Positions 26,926-34,738 of a stretch of DNA of 64,000 nucleotides are shown piece by piece; position 1 is the stretch's first letter; every line of letters starts with the position of its first letter. Source of the stretch: Chania multitudinisentens RB-25 (GTDB taxonomy: Bacteria > Pseudomonadota > Gammaproteobacteria > Enterobacterales > Enterobacteriaceae); NCBI RefSeq assembly GCF_000520015.2, contig NZ_CP007044.2, positions 5,084,001 to 5,148,000 on the forward strand. Direction: 5' to 3'. The position numbers were made by a program, and so were the translations under genes. The notes under the pieces were generated by a model. It did not search any database, was not told the origin of the DNA, and was given only the letters and a program-made list of their open reading frames with translations.

Positions 26926-27862
26926 TCCTTACCTTATTTAACGTGATAGCGTCCGCTTTACCTTTGGCGACACAGACCAAATCCATATACCATTCATTGC
27001 CGCGAGTATCGCCGTGATAAGAGAGATTAATCACCTTATAATCACCATCTTTTGATAATATCGAAGATGGTACTTTAACTGGCTTTTTCGCTGTTTTAGC
27101 AGGATTCGCATTGTCAATCGGTGACGTCGTATTATAGACACTGCTATTATCAAGCCTCACCAGGCTATTAATAATAATATTAGGGTTAATCAGGCATCGT
27201 AAATTAATGCCACCGTCAATGGTCTGCTGAGGCATGCCAATTAATCCAGTCCTGTTGTTAAGAACAATAGTACCGGCACTGTGGGTATTATCAGGCCGCA
27301 TCTGGATAGTGTTATTGACATATTGCCAGGTCGCCTTGTTTTGTAACGCCAGGCGGTCCATCTCATCCCGATGCATACCATAGATCGGTTTGCCGCGGGG
27401 CATTTTAACATCATCCAGCTCAGGAATAAGACCGACGGTCACGCCAAAGTTTTTCACCGCTTTTAATAAAGCCTGAAAAATATCCGTCTTACTGTATCCC
27501 GCGGCCAGCGTAGTATTCACTGTTGCATAGCAGAAAGCCTTATCATTCTCCGATGCCTGGATGGTGACAAAGGTATCCGTTTCATTATCCCTGCCATCAA
27601 TAGAGAAATTTATTTCCCCACTGAATATCAAACCGGCGTTATCCTGATACCCGGCCAACAGCTGTATTTTTGCAAACTCCCCGCGGGTGATTTTATTCGC
27701 CACATCGGACGAGAGGTTATAAATTTTAAACACCGCTTCTTTAGGATATTTGGTATCCTGCCAGGTGATTGAGAAAGTGAATTTAAAAGAGGATAAATCC
27801 AGTCCATTACCTTTTTCATCAACCATCACCAGGGAACATTTTCTTACCCAGTTTTCACTCAT
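26912..27862 (-). CDS. baseplate hub protein (gp44/gpD-like)
   Basis: A 316-residue protein in the hub position just upstream of the spike. Residues about 20-110 (FTFSITWQDTKYPKEAVFKIYNLS, AKIQLLAGYQDNAGLIFSGEI) match the first hub domain common to Mu gp44-like and XkdQ-like proteins. Residues 120-200 carry TDIFQALLKAVKNFGVTVG and MHRDEMDRLALQNKATWQ, and the C-terminal barrel includes DGGINLRCLINPNIIINSLVRLD. It should form the trimeric platform that holds the spike. It is preceded by a 38-base gap. Confidence 0.85.
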   Translation of the reverse strand: MSENWVRKCSLVMVDEKGNGLDLSSFKFTFSITWQDTKYPKEAVFKIYNLSSDVANKITRGEFAKIQLLAGYQDNAGLIFSGEINFSIDGRDNETDTFVTIQASENDKAFCYATVNTTLAAGYSKTDIFQALLKAVKNFGVTVGLIPELDDVKMPRGKPIYGMHRDEMDRLALQNKATWQYVNNTIQMRPDNTHSAGTIVLNNRTGLIGMPQQTIDGGINLRCLINPNIIINSLVRLDNSSVYNTTSPIDNANPAKTAKKPVKVPSSILSKDGDYKVINLSYHGDTRGNEWYMDLVCVAKGKADAITLNKVRSDDY

Positions 27863-27900
27863 ATCTCACCTACCAATAAGGTCACTCCATACTATTAGTT

Positions 27901-28200
27901 TCAACTGGCAATAAAATACAGATGCCCAGCACTACCAAGATTATCTTTGGTAGGTGTAGCATAAATATCAACATCAGAGGCAACCACCAACGCACCATTA
28001 AAGCCCAGATGTCGATAGGGCTGTAAAAGATTAACTCCGGTTACCAGAGGTATGCCATTGACAATATCGGCTCCGCTACTGTTGGCAATATCTAAAATCC
28101 ATCCAGCGTTATCGCGCCAGAGTAATGTCATTTGATATTCAACGCCTCTTAATGTGATTCTGAAACGCTGATTATCCGCAGTCAGTGCAATTTCTATCAT
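27901..28200 (-). CDS. small baseplate protein (Pam3 plug gp18-like)
   Basis: A 99-residue beta-rich protein (RFRITLRGVEYQMTLLWRDNAGWILDI) that resembles the small plug protein described for the simple contractile baseplate of cyanophage Pam3. The gene sits between the Dit-like gene (4-base overlap) and the hub gene, the expected place. Function inferred from family resemblance and synteny. Confidence 0.75.
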   Translation of the reverse strand: MIEIALTADNQRFRITLRGVEYQMTLLWRDNAGWILDIANSSGADIVNGIPLVTGVNLLQPYRHLGFNGALVVASDVDIYATPTKDNLGSAGHLYFIAS

Positions 28201-28832
28201 CGTTCCATGACTCCTTTAAGTTCAGACACCCCCGTTTTTATCGCTCCGGTAACGCTATCGACAAACGCTCTCAACATATTATTCGGATTCACTGTTAGAG
28301 GGTTTTTTACCCCAGTGTTAGCAACACCGGCGGTATTCTGCCCCTGAGCCATGTCTTCAACTGGGGTTTCGGTAACGGTTTGAGTATTAGTGATATTAAT
28401 TTGCTGCATGGCGAGGGTAATCATTAACACATTTTCAGTGGCTGCATCCGTAGTCACATTCAATGAACGAATCAGCATATTTTTATATTGTCGTTTACCG
28501 GTAGTGACATCAAAGTATTCAAATGTGTTTTGTAAATCCAGTAACTGCTGATATATCTCTTTCGGATTGGTACCAATGGAAAGTTCCTGCCCGGCAATCT
28601 CATACTGCGAGGTATCAAAAAAATCCACCAATGAACCCGCACCGGCAAATCCCAACTCCATCACCAGCTCGGCTGGGCGATTATAGGCGTGATCGTTAAT
28701 CGCGGCCCCGAAACCCACCGGATGTTCGGTGATTACCGTGCTGTCACTGTGTCTTTCGCTGATCACAATGCTGGGCACAATGACACCGATACGCCGTTTT
28801 TGCTGATTAAACAGCACTGATAACAGATCCAT
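28197..28832 (-). CDS. baseplate/tail protein, Dit-like N-terminal domain
   Basis: A 211-residue protein. The N-terminal half (IVPSIVISERHSDSTVITEHPVGFGAAINDHAYNRP, residues about 19-54, then LVDFFDTSQ and YQQLLDLQNTFEYFDVTTGKRQYKNMLI) matches Dit-like tail proteins that build the ring between tube and hub. The C-terminal 60 residues are Asn/Thr-rich and weakly conserved. It directly follows the tape-measure-position gene (one-base overlap). Confidence 0.82.
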   Translation of the reverse strand: MDLLSVLFNQQKRRIGVIVPSIVISERHSDSTVITEHPVGFGAAINDHAYNRPAELVMELGFAGAGSLVDFFDTSQYEIAGQELSIGTNPKEIYQQLLDLQNTFEYFDVTTGKRQYKNMLIRSLNVTTDAATENVLMITLAMQQINITNTQTVTETPVEDMAQGQNTAGVANTGVKNPLTVNPNNMLRAFVDSVTGAIKTGVSELKGVMER

Positions 28833-30430
28833 TATGATGTCCTCGGTGTTATTTTGCGCATCATATCTCTGTTCACTTGCTCCTGTGCATTGGTCACTAT
28901 TTTGCCAAGCGCATGGGGATCCTTACATTCGGCATTTAACGTAATAGAGGTGTTCTGGTTAATCACCGTTGAGGCCGCTCCCGGTTTGCCTGATGCACAG
29001 CAACAGCCTTTTGCAGAAAGATAATCCTCTGGCTGCTGCGAAAGTAATGTTTTACTGGCGTGTTCTAAATTAGGCACAGGCAACTGCTTTAATGCTGACA
29101 TCATGCTATTTAGCAGTTCATAGCCGGATGATGGCCTTTTTTCTTTCGCTACATTGGTGTTGCTTTTTACTGCCCCAAGCGAAGGGGGCACTTTCGGAGG
29201 AGTGACCTTTTTCTGCTCTACCGCAGTATTTTTTTGTGAGGTTGGATTTAAATATTCAGCTCTGGGGCGTAAGTATGACTTAGGCTTCTCCCAGTAACCT
29301 GTATTTGGACCAAAATATGTAGAACTCGGTCCCGTACTCGTTTGTGAACCATAAAATTTGCCTATTTTTTCATCGGCATTTATAGGTTCTTCAACTATGC
29401 CAGTATGGCCATCCCATAATGCAATATCTCCCGGCTTCACATCTTTGACATCTATCTCGTCAAAGAATTTTGAACTCTTTAATTCCGCAGTGGTTTGGTA
29501 AGGAATTTTATAGCCATATCGCTTTAAGATCTCATTAACCAGATGTGAGCAATCTATTGTAGGCGTACCATCCTTTAACCTCCCCTTTCCCTTAGCCCAT
29601 TTATAGCCCTCATACTCTTTTTCAATATCTTTCGTAATAAGTGGTGGTATGTAATTTTCTAACTGCGCATTCGGAACGATAGGAATGGTATCATCTTTTG
29701 ATACTGCTATAACATCCTCTAGCTTGCTTTCACTATTAGCCAGAGAGGAACTACTTAAAAATTGTGCAGCTATGGATGAGAGATCGTTAACGCTTCTCTT
29801 TCCTCTTTCAACATAAGAGCTTATTTCTACTCGATTTCCATCCCTGCTATTATTCCCGAGATGAAAATACTTATTAGCCCCAGTAGCTCCTTTTAAGTGT
29901 GCCCCCATGGCGAACCCGGCTCTTTCAATAGCCGTACTATTGGCATTTAAAATCGGAGGGAATACGCTATCAAGAACAGATTTCCCTTCAGGGTTTTTTA
30001 CATAATTTTTATATTCACTCTCTCCAGCTCTGATATTTCTGTTACTGTTTTTAATAAAAATTTTATACTGCAAATCACGATCGTCAAGAAAAGTCTCCAA
30101 GCCTCCTGCGATTGTCCAGTTATCTTTATTATTCAAAAAACTCTTCTGGCTAACATTTGCCCCAAGATAAGCTTTATACTTGTCCATTTTGATAAGACCA
30201 GCATCAGTAAGTGCTGCTGCACCAAACTGAAATAAACCTACATAGCCTTTAGAATTTTCGGCACGTTGTCTCCCATCACTCTCATTGTGCATTGCACCTA
30301 AAGCATAAGCGAGAGTTTGCTCTTTATTTAAACCGGTAACAGTCAAGCCTTGATTACGTTTAAACACACCGCCATGCATTTTAAGTAATTTATCGACATC
30401 TTCTTTAGTCGCGAATATATTTTTAGCCAT
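28832..30430 (-). CDS. tape-measure-position protein with lysozyme-like and NlpC/P60 domains
   Basis: A 532-residue protein in the slot of the tape measure, between the tail chaperones and the Dit-like gene. Residues 30-80 resemble a lytic-transglycosylase/lysozyme motif: Glu50 followed by Ser, then SKGYVGLFQFGAAAL. Residues about 285-375 form an NlpC/P60-like cysteine peptidase: DCSHLVNEILKRYG with Cys294 and GDIALWDGHTGIV with His342. The last 60 residues contain a CCC cluster (476-478) and end NTSITLNAECKDPHALGKIV...VNRDMMRK, the kind of end seen in myophage tape measures. Long uninterrupted helices typical of a tape measure are missing. Much of the coding region is clearly AT-richer than the baseplate genes. 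It may be a short tape measure with wall-digesting domains or a replaced module. Confidence 0.7.
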   Translation of the reverse strand: MAKNIFATKEDVDKLLKMHGGVFKRNQGLTVTGLNKEQTLAYALGAMHNESDGRQRAENSKGYVGLFQFGAAALTDAGLIKMDKYKAYLGANVSQKSFLNNKDNWTIAGGLETFLDDRDLQYKIFIKNSNRNIRAGESEYKNYVKNPEGKSVLDSVFPPILNANSTAIERAGFAMGAHLKGATGANKYFHLGNNSRDGNRVEISSYVERGKRSVNDLSSIAAQFLSSSSLANSESKLEDVIAVSKDDTIPIVPNAQLENYIPPLITKDIEKEYEGYKWAKGKGRLKDGTPTIDCSHLVNEILKRYGYKIPYQTTAELKSSKFFDEIDVKDVKPGDIALWDGHTGIVEEPINADEKIGKFYGSQTSTGPSSTYFGPNTGYWEKPKSYLRPRAEYLNPTSQKNTAVEQKKVTPPKVPPSLGAVKSNTNVAKEKRPSSGYELLNSMMSALKQLPVPNLEHASKTLLSQQPEDYLSAKGCCCASGKPGAASTVINQNTSITLNAECKDPHALGKIVTNAQEQVNRDMMRKITPRTS

Positions 30431-30510
30431 AACACCTCCAATTAATTAAGAGGGCCGAAGCCCTCCTCAATATGTACGGCGGACTCACCCTCGAAATGCA
30501 TAACGATTAA

Positions 30511-30738
30511 TTAACTCTGCTTACGCCATTTCTCTATCCTTTCAGCGTTATCAAACTGCAAGTCGAGAAAATCATTCATCAGTGCCACATCAGCCAGGCC
30601 AATAGAACGATCGCGCAGAGCAGTATACGGAATAAGACCTGCGTCGACCGGGCGCAGCAGGTACTCTTCCCCCCCCGGCAGGGTATCCAGCGTTAAACCG
30701 CTGGCAGGTCGGCTATCTCGCTGGCGAGGGGTACGGGA
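30511..30738 (-). CDS. tail assembly chaperone, frameshifted C-terminal part (GT)
   Basis: A 75-codon frame without its own good start, open from the slippery run to the TAA at 30511-30513. It is in the -1 frame relative to the upstream chaperone gene, overlaps its end, and reads GGEEYLLRPVDAGLIPYTALRD then VALMNDFLDLQFDNAERIEKW, which looks like real phage protein. The -1 product would be 118 residues of the first frame plus these 75 (about 193 residues). G/GT-type frameshift pairs at this place are a hallmark of long-tailed phages: the fusion binds the tape measure during tube polymerisation. Confidence 0.8.
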   Translation of the reverse strand, partial: SRTPRQRDSRPASGLTLDTLPGGEEYLLRPVDAGLIPYTALRDRSIGLADVALMNDFLDLQFDNAERIEKWRKQS

Positions 30739-31091
30739 AAAAAATCGCCGAGGGAATCTCGAATGACGTTACCGACCAATTCCAGCATGCTCAACATGTC
30801 GATATCATCAAACATCATCACCCCATCCTGGAAAACAGCGGTCCAGATCTTGCCATTCTTGCGCGATACCATAGAGAGGCAGGGATGGATGATGGCGTCG
30901 CAGTCAGCGTCGCTCATGGCGGCAACGGCTTCTGCTACCTGCGGCAACAAGGCCGCCAGCGTAATTTCACCACTTTTCAGTTCCTCAAAAACCCCCGCCA
31001 CCGCGGGGAGTAATTTACGGGAAACACGAAACTGCTCAAAAACATCGAGCTTTCTCGCTCGATATTCCTGCCCTTTAAGCTCGAACTCCAT
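30693..31091 (-). CDS. tail assembly chaperone (G-type)
   Basis: A 132-residue acidic protein between the tube gene and the tape-measure-position gene. It starts MEFELKGQEYRARKLDVFEQFRVSRKL, typical of the first tail chaperone in DUF3383-sheath phages, and contains KNGKIWTAVFQDGVMMFDDIDM near 78-99. Near its end seven consecutive T residues on the coding strand permit -1 slippage into a second frame that remains open for 75 codons. The unshifted product ends EIADLPAV. Assembly factors of this kind are not part of the finished tail. Confidence 0.82.
   Translation of the reverse strand: MEFELKGQEYRARKLDVFEQFRVSRKLLPAVAGVFEELKSGEITLAALLPQVAEAVAAMSDADCDAIIHPCLSMVSRKNGKIWTAVFQDGVMMFDDIDMLSMLELVGNVIRDSLGDFFPVPLASEIADLPAV
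30738..30744 (-). promoter_or_regulatory. programmed -1 frameshift slippery heptamer
   Basis: The coding strand reads GA T TTT TTT CCC; the heptamer T TTT TTT is a canonical -1 slippery site in the zero frame. Slippage continues with TCC CGT ACC and avoids the zero-frame TAA, remaining open to 30511. Confidence 0.8.
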
Positions 31092-31093
31092 AC

Positions 31094-31534
31094 TTAGAAT
31101 TCTCCTAACATCTGGTCAACCTTACCGCAGTCAAACACCCAGGTTACATTGCCGCCTTCTTTGGCATTAACATGGTCAGGGCGCTTTTGAAACGCGCAGT
31201 TGCGCGCCACAATAGTATCCCCAGAGGCGGTATTACGGATGGTGATGATGTTATTCCCCCACAGAGTGGAAGAAAGGCCTTGCGCACCGTAGACCGAGGA
31301 GAGCTTTTTGTTCGCTGGTGAGGTTTTCAGCAGCGTAATGCTAATAGTGCCTGATTTAGCCGCGTGCAGGCTGTGCATCACTTCACCATCCGCTCCCAAG
31401 GTCATAGTGTTTTGCGGGCCGCTCATGGAGACCACGATCCCCTCGTCGGCATTAGAAGCGCCATAGCCCAAATCAATAACCCCACTCGGGCCCGCCAAGG
31501 TGGCGCTAACGTCTGCAAATGAATAAGTAGCCAT
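31094..31534 (-). CDS. tail tube protein (DUF3277 family)
   Basis: A 146-residue protein matching DUF3277, the tube of simple contractile tails with DUF3383 sheaths. It begins MATYSFADVSATLAGPSGVIDLGYG, contains the conserved DEGIVVSMSGPQNTMTLGADGEVMHSL and the FQKRPDHVNAKEGGNVTWVFDCG end. It stacks as hexameric rings inside the sheath. It follows the sheath gene by 15 bases and precedes the chaperone by 2. Confidence 0.9.
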   Translation of the reverse strand: MATYSFADVSATLAGPSGVIDLGYGASNADEGIVVSMSGPQNTMTLGADGEVMHSLHAAKSGTISITLLKTSPANKKLSSVYGAQGLSSTLWGNNIITIRNTASGDTIVARNCAFQKRPDHVNAKEGGNVTWVFDCGKVDQMLGEF

Positions 31535-31549
31535 AGTTTTTTCCTTAAA

Positions 31550-33022
31550 TTAACGATTTACGTTGATGATGACATCGGCGTAATGCACTGCACCCGCCAG
31601 TTTGATGGCACACTGGATCACCGGTGCGCGGCGTTTTTCACGCTCTGCCTGCGATTGTTCGGCAATCGGTGAGGCATAGGTGTAATAGCCTTTGGTCAGC
31701 GTTTCACCCGATTGCAGAATGCCCAGCGGCCCACCGTTCCATACCCCTGGTGCAATCAGACCGTTATCGACCCCTTTCGCCAATGACTGCTCAACATTGG
31801 TCAACAGCCGCGTTACACCGCCATCGGTTTGTGGAATTTTGCTGGTGGAGGTGAACAGCAGGTTGTAGAGATTGTTCTGTACATAGTTCTGCAACCAGTC
31901 CAGTCCATGACGCTCGTCGATAAAATCGCCGTTACACATCACCCCTTCCTGGATAATCGCCGTGTCGTTGTTGTAGTTGACAAAGACGTTGGCGTTTTTC
32001 CCTTGCACAGTATTGGCATCGGTTTGCGACAGGGTTTCCGCCGTGATGCCCGGCTGCTGTTTGAACTTCAGGGTGATAGTAGTGTTGTTACCGCTGAAAT
32101 TGACGGTAAAAGCGCGCCCAAACAGCGAAGCTACCGCATAAGGGTTGGCGCTCGAATACTGCACTAATGTGCGTGAGTAGTTCGCCGCTTTCAGGGTGCT
32201 GGCAATATCCGTACTGCTGCCCGCAGTGAAGATGTTGCTGTTTTGTGTGGTGTGACCATAGATCCGCGCGACACCGTCAGATTCAATCAACGCGGCAACC
32301 TTGGTGATATCCGCATCACTCAATGAGGTATCCGCAATCATCAGGCCATACCAAGCAGTGGATTGGTTAGCCAATGCCGCGACACACTCATCAATTTTCT
32401 CTGCCGCTTTGCGGGGAACCACTAACGCACCGACATTTTGTACCAGCCCCATCAACAGAGAGAGGTCAGTCCCGGTATTCACCGAACCATAAGTGACGGC
32501 CGAAGTCGTACCCGTAGTTTTTGAGCTAACGATAAAGCGGCTGCCATCCCATACCACCGTGGCAGTGCCGATGGCGGTAGCCACTTTGGCAGCAATACCG
32601 TTCAGGCTGCTGTCGGCAGAGAAATCAAGCGGCCCCACGGTTTTCACGGTGCCGTCAATGGTGATTTTCATTGAAGCATCTTTCACCGCAGTAAAGCGGC
32701 TTAGCTGCTGTTGTGCTGGCGTGAGAACCCCACCACGCAAGACAGCGGAAGCATCGGTTTTCACCCAGCGCCCGATCAACAGATCCACCGGGCGCGGGGA
32801 TTGCTGGTAATAAAGGTTCGCTGCCTGATATTCCGGTGAGTTCAGACCGAAATCGGCCACCACACCGCTGATATCGCTGTAGGCGCGCAGGCGCTCATGG
32901 ACATCAATGACGGGCGAGTTGCCAACAATCAGCAAAGAACCAAAGTTACGGGCCTGTGCAGCGCGGACCGCCATGTTCACGGACACGTTGATAATATTAG
33001 AAACAGGTAATCCCTGTGACAT
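31550..33022 (-). CDS. contractile tail sheath protein (DUF3383 family)
   Basis: A 490-residue sheath. I choose ATG 33022 behind GGAGAG; an upstream TTG would overlap that ribosome site. The protein starts MSQGLPVSNIINVSVNMAVRAAQ as DUF3383 proteins do, has a variable outer domain around residues 100-190 (DASMKITIDGTVKTVGPLDFSADSSLNGI) and the conserved GVARIYGHTTQ and NVFVNYNNDTAIIQEGVMCNGDFIDERHGLDWLQN region near 355-395. The end RRAPVIQCAIKLAGAVHYADVIINVNR corresponds to the strand-exchange C-terminus. Presence of an intact sheath shows the particle is contractile (R-type). Confidence 0.92.
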   Translation of the reverse strand: MSQGLPVSNIINVSVNMAVRAAQARNFGSLLIVGNSPVIDVHERLRAYSDISGVVADFGLNSPEYQAANLYYQQSPRPVDLLIGRWVKTDASAVLRGGVLTPAQQQLSRFTAVKDASMKITIDGTVKTVGPLDFSADSSLNGIAAKVATAIGTATVVWDGSRFIVSSKTTGTTSAVTYGSVNTGTDLSLLMGLVQNVGALVVPRKAAEKIDECVAALANQSTAWYGLMIADTSLSDADITKVAALIESDGVARIYGHTTQNSNIFTAGSSTDIASTLKAANYSRTLVQYSSANPYAVASLFGRAFTVNFSGNNTTITLKFKQQPGITAETLSQTDANTVQGKNANVFVNYNNDTAIIQEGVMCNGDFIDERHGLDWLQNYVQNNLYNLLFTSTSKIPQTDGGVTRLLTNVEQSLAKGVDNGLIAPGVWNGGPLGILQSGETLTKGYYTYASPIAEQSQAEREKRRAPVIQCAIKLAGAVHYADVIINVNR

Positions 33023-33026
33023 AAGC

Positions 33027-33620
33027 TTACTCTCCAAAAAAGTGTGTTGGTGCTTCGAGGATAGAGTGGATCGCGTACTCTCTGACCACTTTGCGCTGAA
33101 GCGTCAAGTGCTGATCGTAACGTCTAACCCACTGATTATTTTTCAGTTCATGGGCTGAAACTATGGCTCCCGACGCCGCAAATGCGAGGCCAGCCCAAGT
33201 CAGTTCTTCCCGGTTTTGCGCTATAGCGACACCATCACGGAATTCGGTCGCGAGCCGTTGCCCGTGAGGCCCGTAAAAACTGACCATGATTTCAATCAGT
33301 TCATTGCGCCATAGCTGTGCGCTGCCCTCCGTCTGATTAACAAATGCCGGATTGTCGTTGGCCTGGAATTTCAGTATTCCTAAGGAACACCAATCTTCCG
33401 TGGCCGACAGTTGGTGAGGCTGTTCGGCAGTCCAGTGCAATAAAACATGCTTCGGCGGCAGCCCAGAGACACCCCGTACCCAGCGGGAAAGGGTGCGCTC
33501 CAGTTCGATGTCATCCTGTTGTGATGACGAAATAGGTCTCAGATAAGGGGTTTCAGTGCGCGGGTTAAGGTGGTTGTTTTCGAGGTTGTCTAGGCTATTA
33601 CTGCCAACGTTGTTGCTCAT
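33027..33620 (-). CDS. tail/neck terminator protein
   Basis: A 197-residue protein between the completion protein and the sheath gene, starting at ATG 33620, 23 bases before the end of the upstream gene. Features include LERTLSRWVRGVSGLPPKHVLLHW and ILKFQANDNPAF... then NELIEIMVSFYGPHGQRLATEFRDGVAIAQNR, which match neck terminator (gp12-like) proteins of myophage tails that cap tube and sheath. Retention of a terminator is needed even in a headless tail. Family assigned by resemblance and position. Confidence 0.75.
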   Translation of the reverse strand: MSNNVGSNSLDNLENNHLNPRTETPYLRPISSSQQDDIELERTLSRWVRGVSGLPPKHVLLHWTAEQPHQLSATEDWCSLGILKFQANDNPAFVNQTEGSAQLWRNELIEIMVSFYGPHGQRLATEFRDGVAIAQNREELTWAGLAFAASGAIVSAHELKNNQWVRRYDQHLTLQRKVVREYAIHSILEAPTHFFGE

Positions 33621-33999
33621 CCGGCACCCCGCCGTCAAACGGCATCAGTTCACAATGGGCCAGGACGAAGCCGGCACCATAGGCTAGATAGGGATCGACA
33701 AAGGTCACTCGGTAGTCACGCCCCTGATAAGTGACAACATCGGCGTCGCGCCCGCTCTGCCCCTGAGTTAATCTTTCCAGCGTAATGATCTGTATCGAGC
33801 CACTGATCGTCTGGCTCGGTGGCATACGCTGGGTCATCAGTGAATGGTTCACCGTAACCACACCGATAAACGGCATGGATTGCCGCACCACGCTGGTGAC
33901 GCCATCATCGTCTGTCAGCAACAAGTGGCGCGTGACGACCAGCGTCGAGTCGGCAAAATCGGCATCCAGCAAAATATCGGTTACATCAAGCAGTGGCAT
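33598..33999 (-). CDS. neck / tail completion protein
   Basis: A 133-residue protein from ATG 33999 (MPLLDVTDILLDADFADSTLVVTRH). The end YRVTFVDPYLAYGAGFVLAHCELM resembles small head-tail joining proteins found between the DUF4054 adaptor and the neck terminator. A longer open frame upstream lacks a ribosome site. It should form a ring at the tail top. The exact family is unclear. Confidence 0.68.
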   Translation of the reverse strand: MPLLDVTDILLDADFADSTLVVTRHLLLTDDDGVTSVVRQSMPFIGVVTVNHSLMTQRMPPSQTISGSIQIITLERLTQGQSGRDADVVTYQGRDYRVTFVDPYLAYGAGFVLAHCELMPFDGGVPDEQQRWQ

Positions 34000-34071
34000 G
34001 GCAACCCCCTGCCGAGCTTTTCCATCGGCTATGCACGGCAAATTTCACGCTATTTTTCATTGTGTTAACGC

Positions 34072-34482
34072 TCATAACTGCTGCCCTCCGGCACCAAACA
34101 GCAGCAGCAGATCGTAAAACTCTGCCCCATAGCGGGTATGATTCCACCAGCTCGCTTGAGGATTAAGGGTGGCGCCGTTGTCATAGTGGATGCTGACCTT
34201 ATCCACCGATTTTTTAGCCAGTACGCCACTGTTGTCGCCGCTATTGCCCCCCAGTGTGCTGGCCCGCATATCGGCCGCAAACAGGGTGAGATAATGGGCG
34301 ACGAACAGCTCGACCACATAGGGGTAGAGCAGGTCATAGCGCGTTTCATCCAGCAGTTGATCGGCCAATGCCAAATGGAGGGCGATCTGGGCCGAGGGAT
34401 AACGAGTCACATCGCTAAATTGCGGGAAATCAGTACGAAACTGTGCCTCTGTGGGTAATGACTGGTTGTTGGGTGGTGGCAT
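34072..34482 (-). CDS. head-tail adaptor, DUF4054 family
   Basis: A 136-residue protein with the DUF4054 pattern: TEAQFRTDFPQFSDVTRYPSAQIALHLALADQLLD near residues 11-45, ELFVAHYLTLFA near 58-69 and NPQASWWNHTRYGAEFYDLLLLFGAGG at the end. In complete phages this adaptor docks beneath the portal. In this cluster the upstream neighbour is a 74-residue unknown, with no capsid genes between it and the portal-like gene. Confidence 0.85.
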   Translation of the reverse strand: MPPPNNQSLPTEAQFRTDFPQFSDVTRYPSAQIALHLALADQLLDETRYDLLYPYVVELFVAHYLTLFAADMRASTLGGNSGDNSGVLAKKSVDKVSIHYDNGATLNPQASWWNHTRYGAEFYDLLLLFGAGGQQL

Positions 34483-34484
34483 GA

Positions 34485-34709
34485 TTATTGACCCCTGTTA
34501 ATTGCTTCCGCCACAGGCGGTTTTTGATCCCATTCAGCATGTGGAGCTACCGGAGCCACTGATAGCCGCCCCACCGTGCGTTGCTCCCGGCCTGCCATTG
34601 CCTGACAGGTTATTTTTGGGCGTACCAACGGCGTGCCGAAACACAATAGGAAACCCTCGGCTAATCGATAACGGGTGTTATCGAGCCGGGCATTAAAGAA
34701 ATATTTCAT
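34485..34709 (-). CDS. small hypothetical protein between portal and adaptor
   Basis: A 74-residue basic protein, start ATG 34709 with AAGGA 11 bases upstream. I do not recognise a family. The sequence (MKYFFNARLDNTRYRLAEGFLLCFGTPLVRP) is coherent and begins like small phage proteins of this position. It ends 2 bases before the adaptor start. It occupies the place where scaffold/protease and major capsid genes would be expected, so it may be a remnant or a cap. Confidence 0.5.
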   Translation of the reverse strand: MKYFFNARLDNTRYRLAEGFLLCFGTPLVRPKITCQAMAGREQRTVGRLSVAPVAPHAEWDQKPPVAEAINRGQ

Positions 34710-34738
34710 TGATGATTAATCCTTGGGGAACTGCGTTT

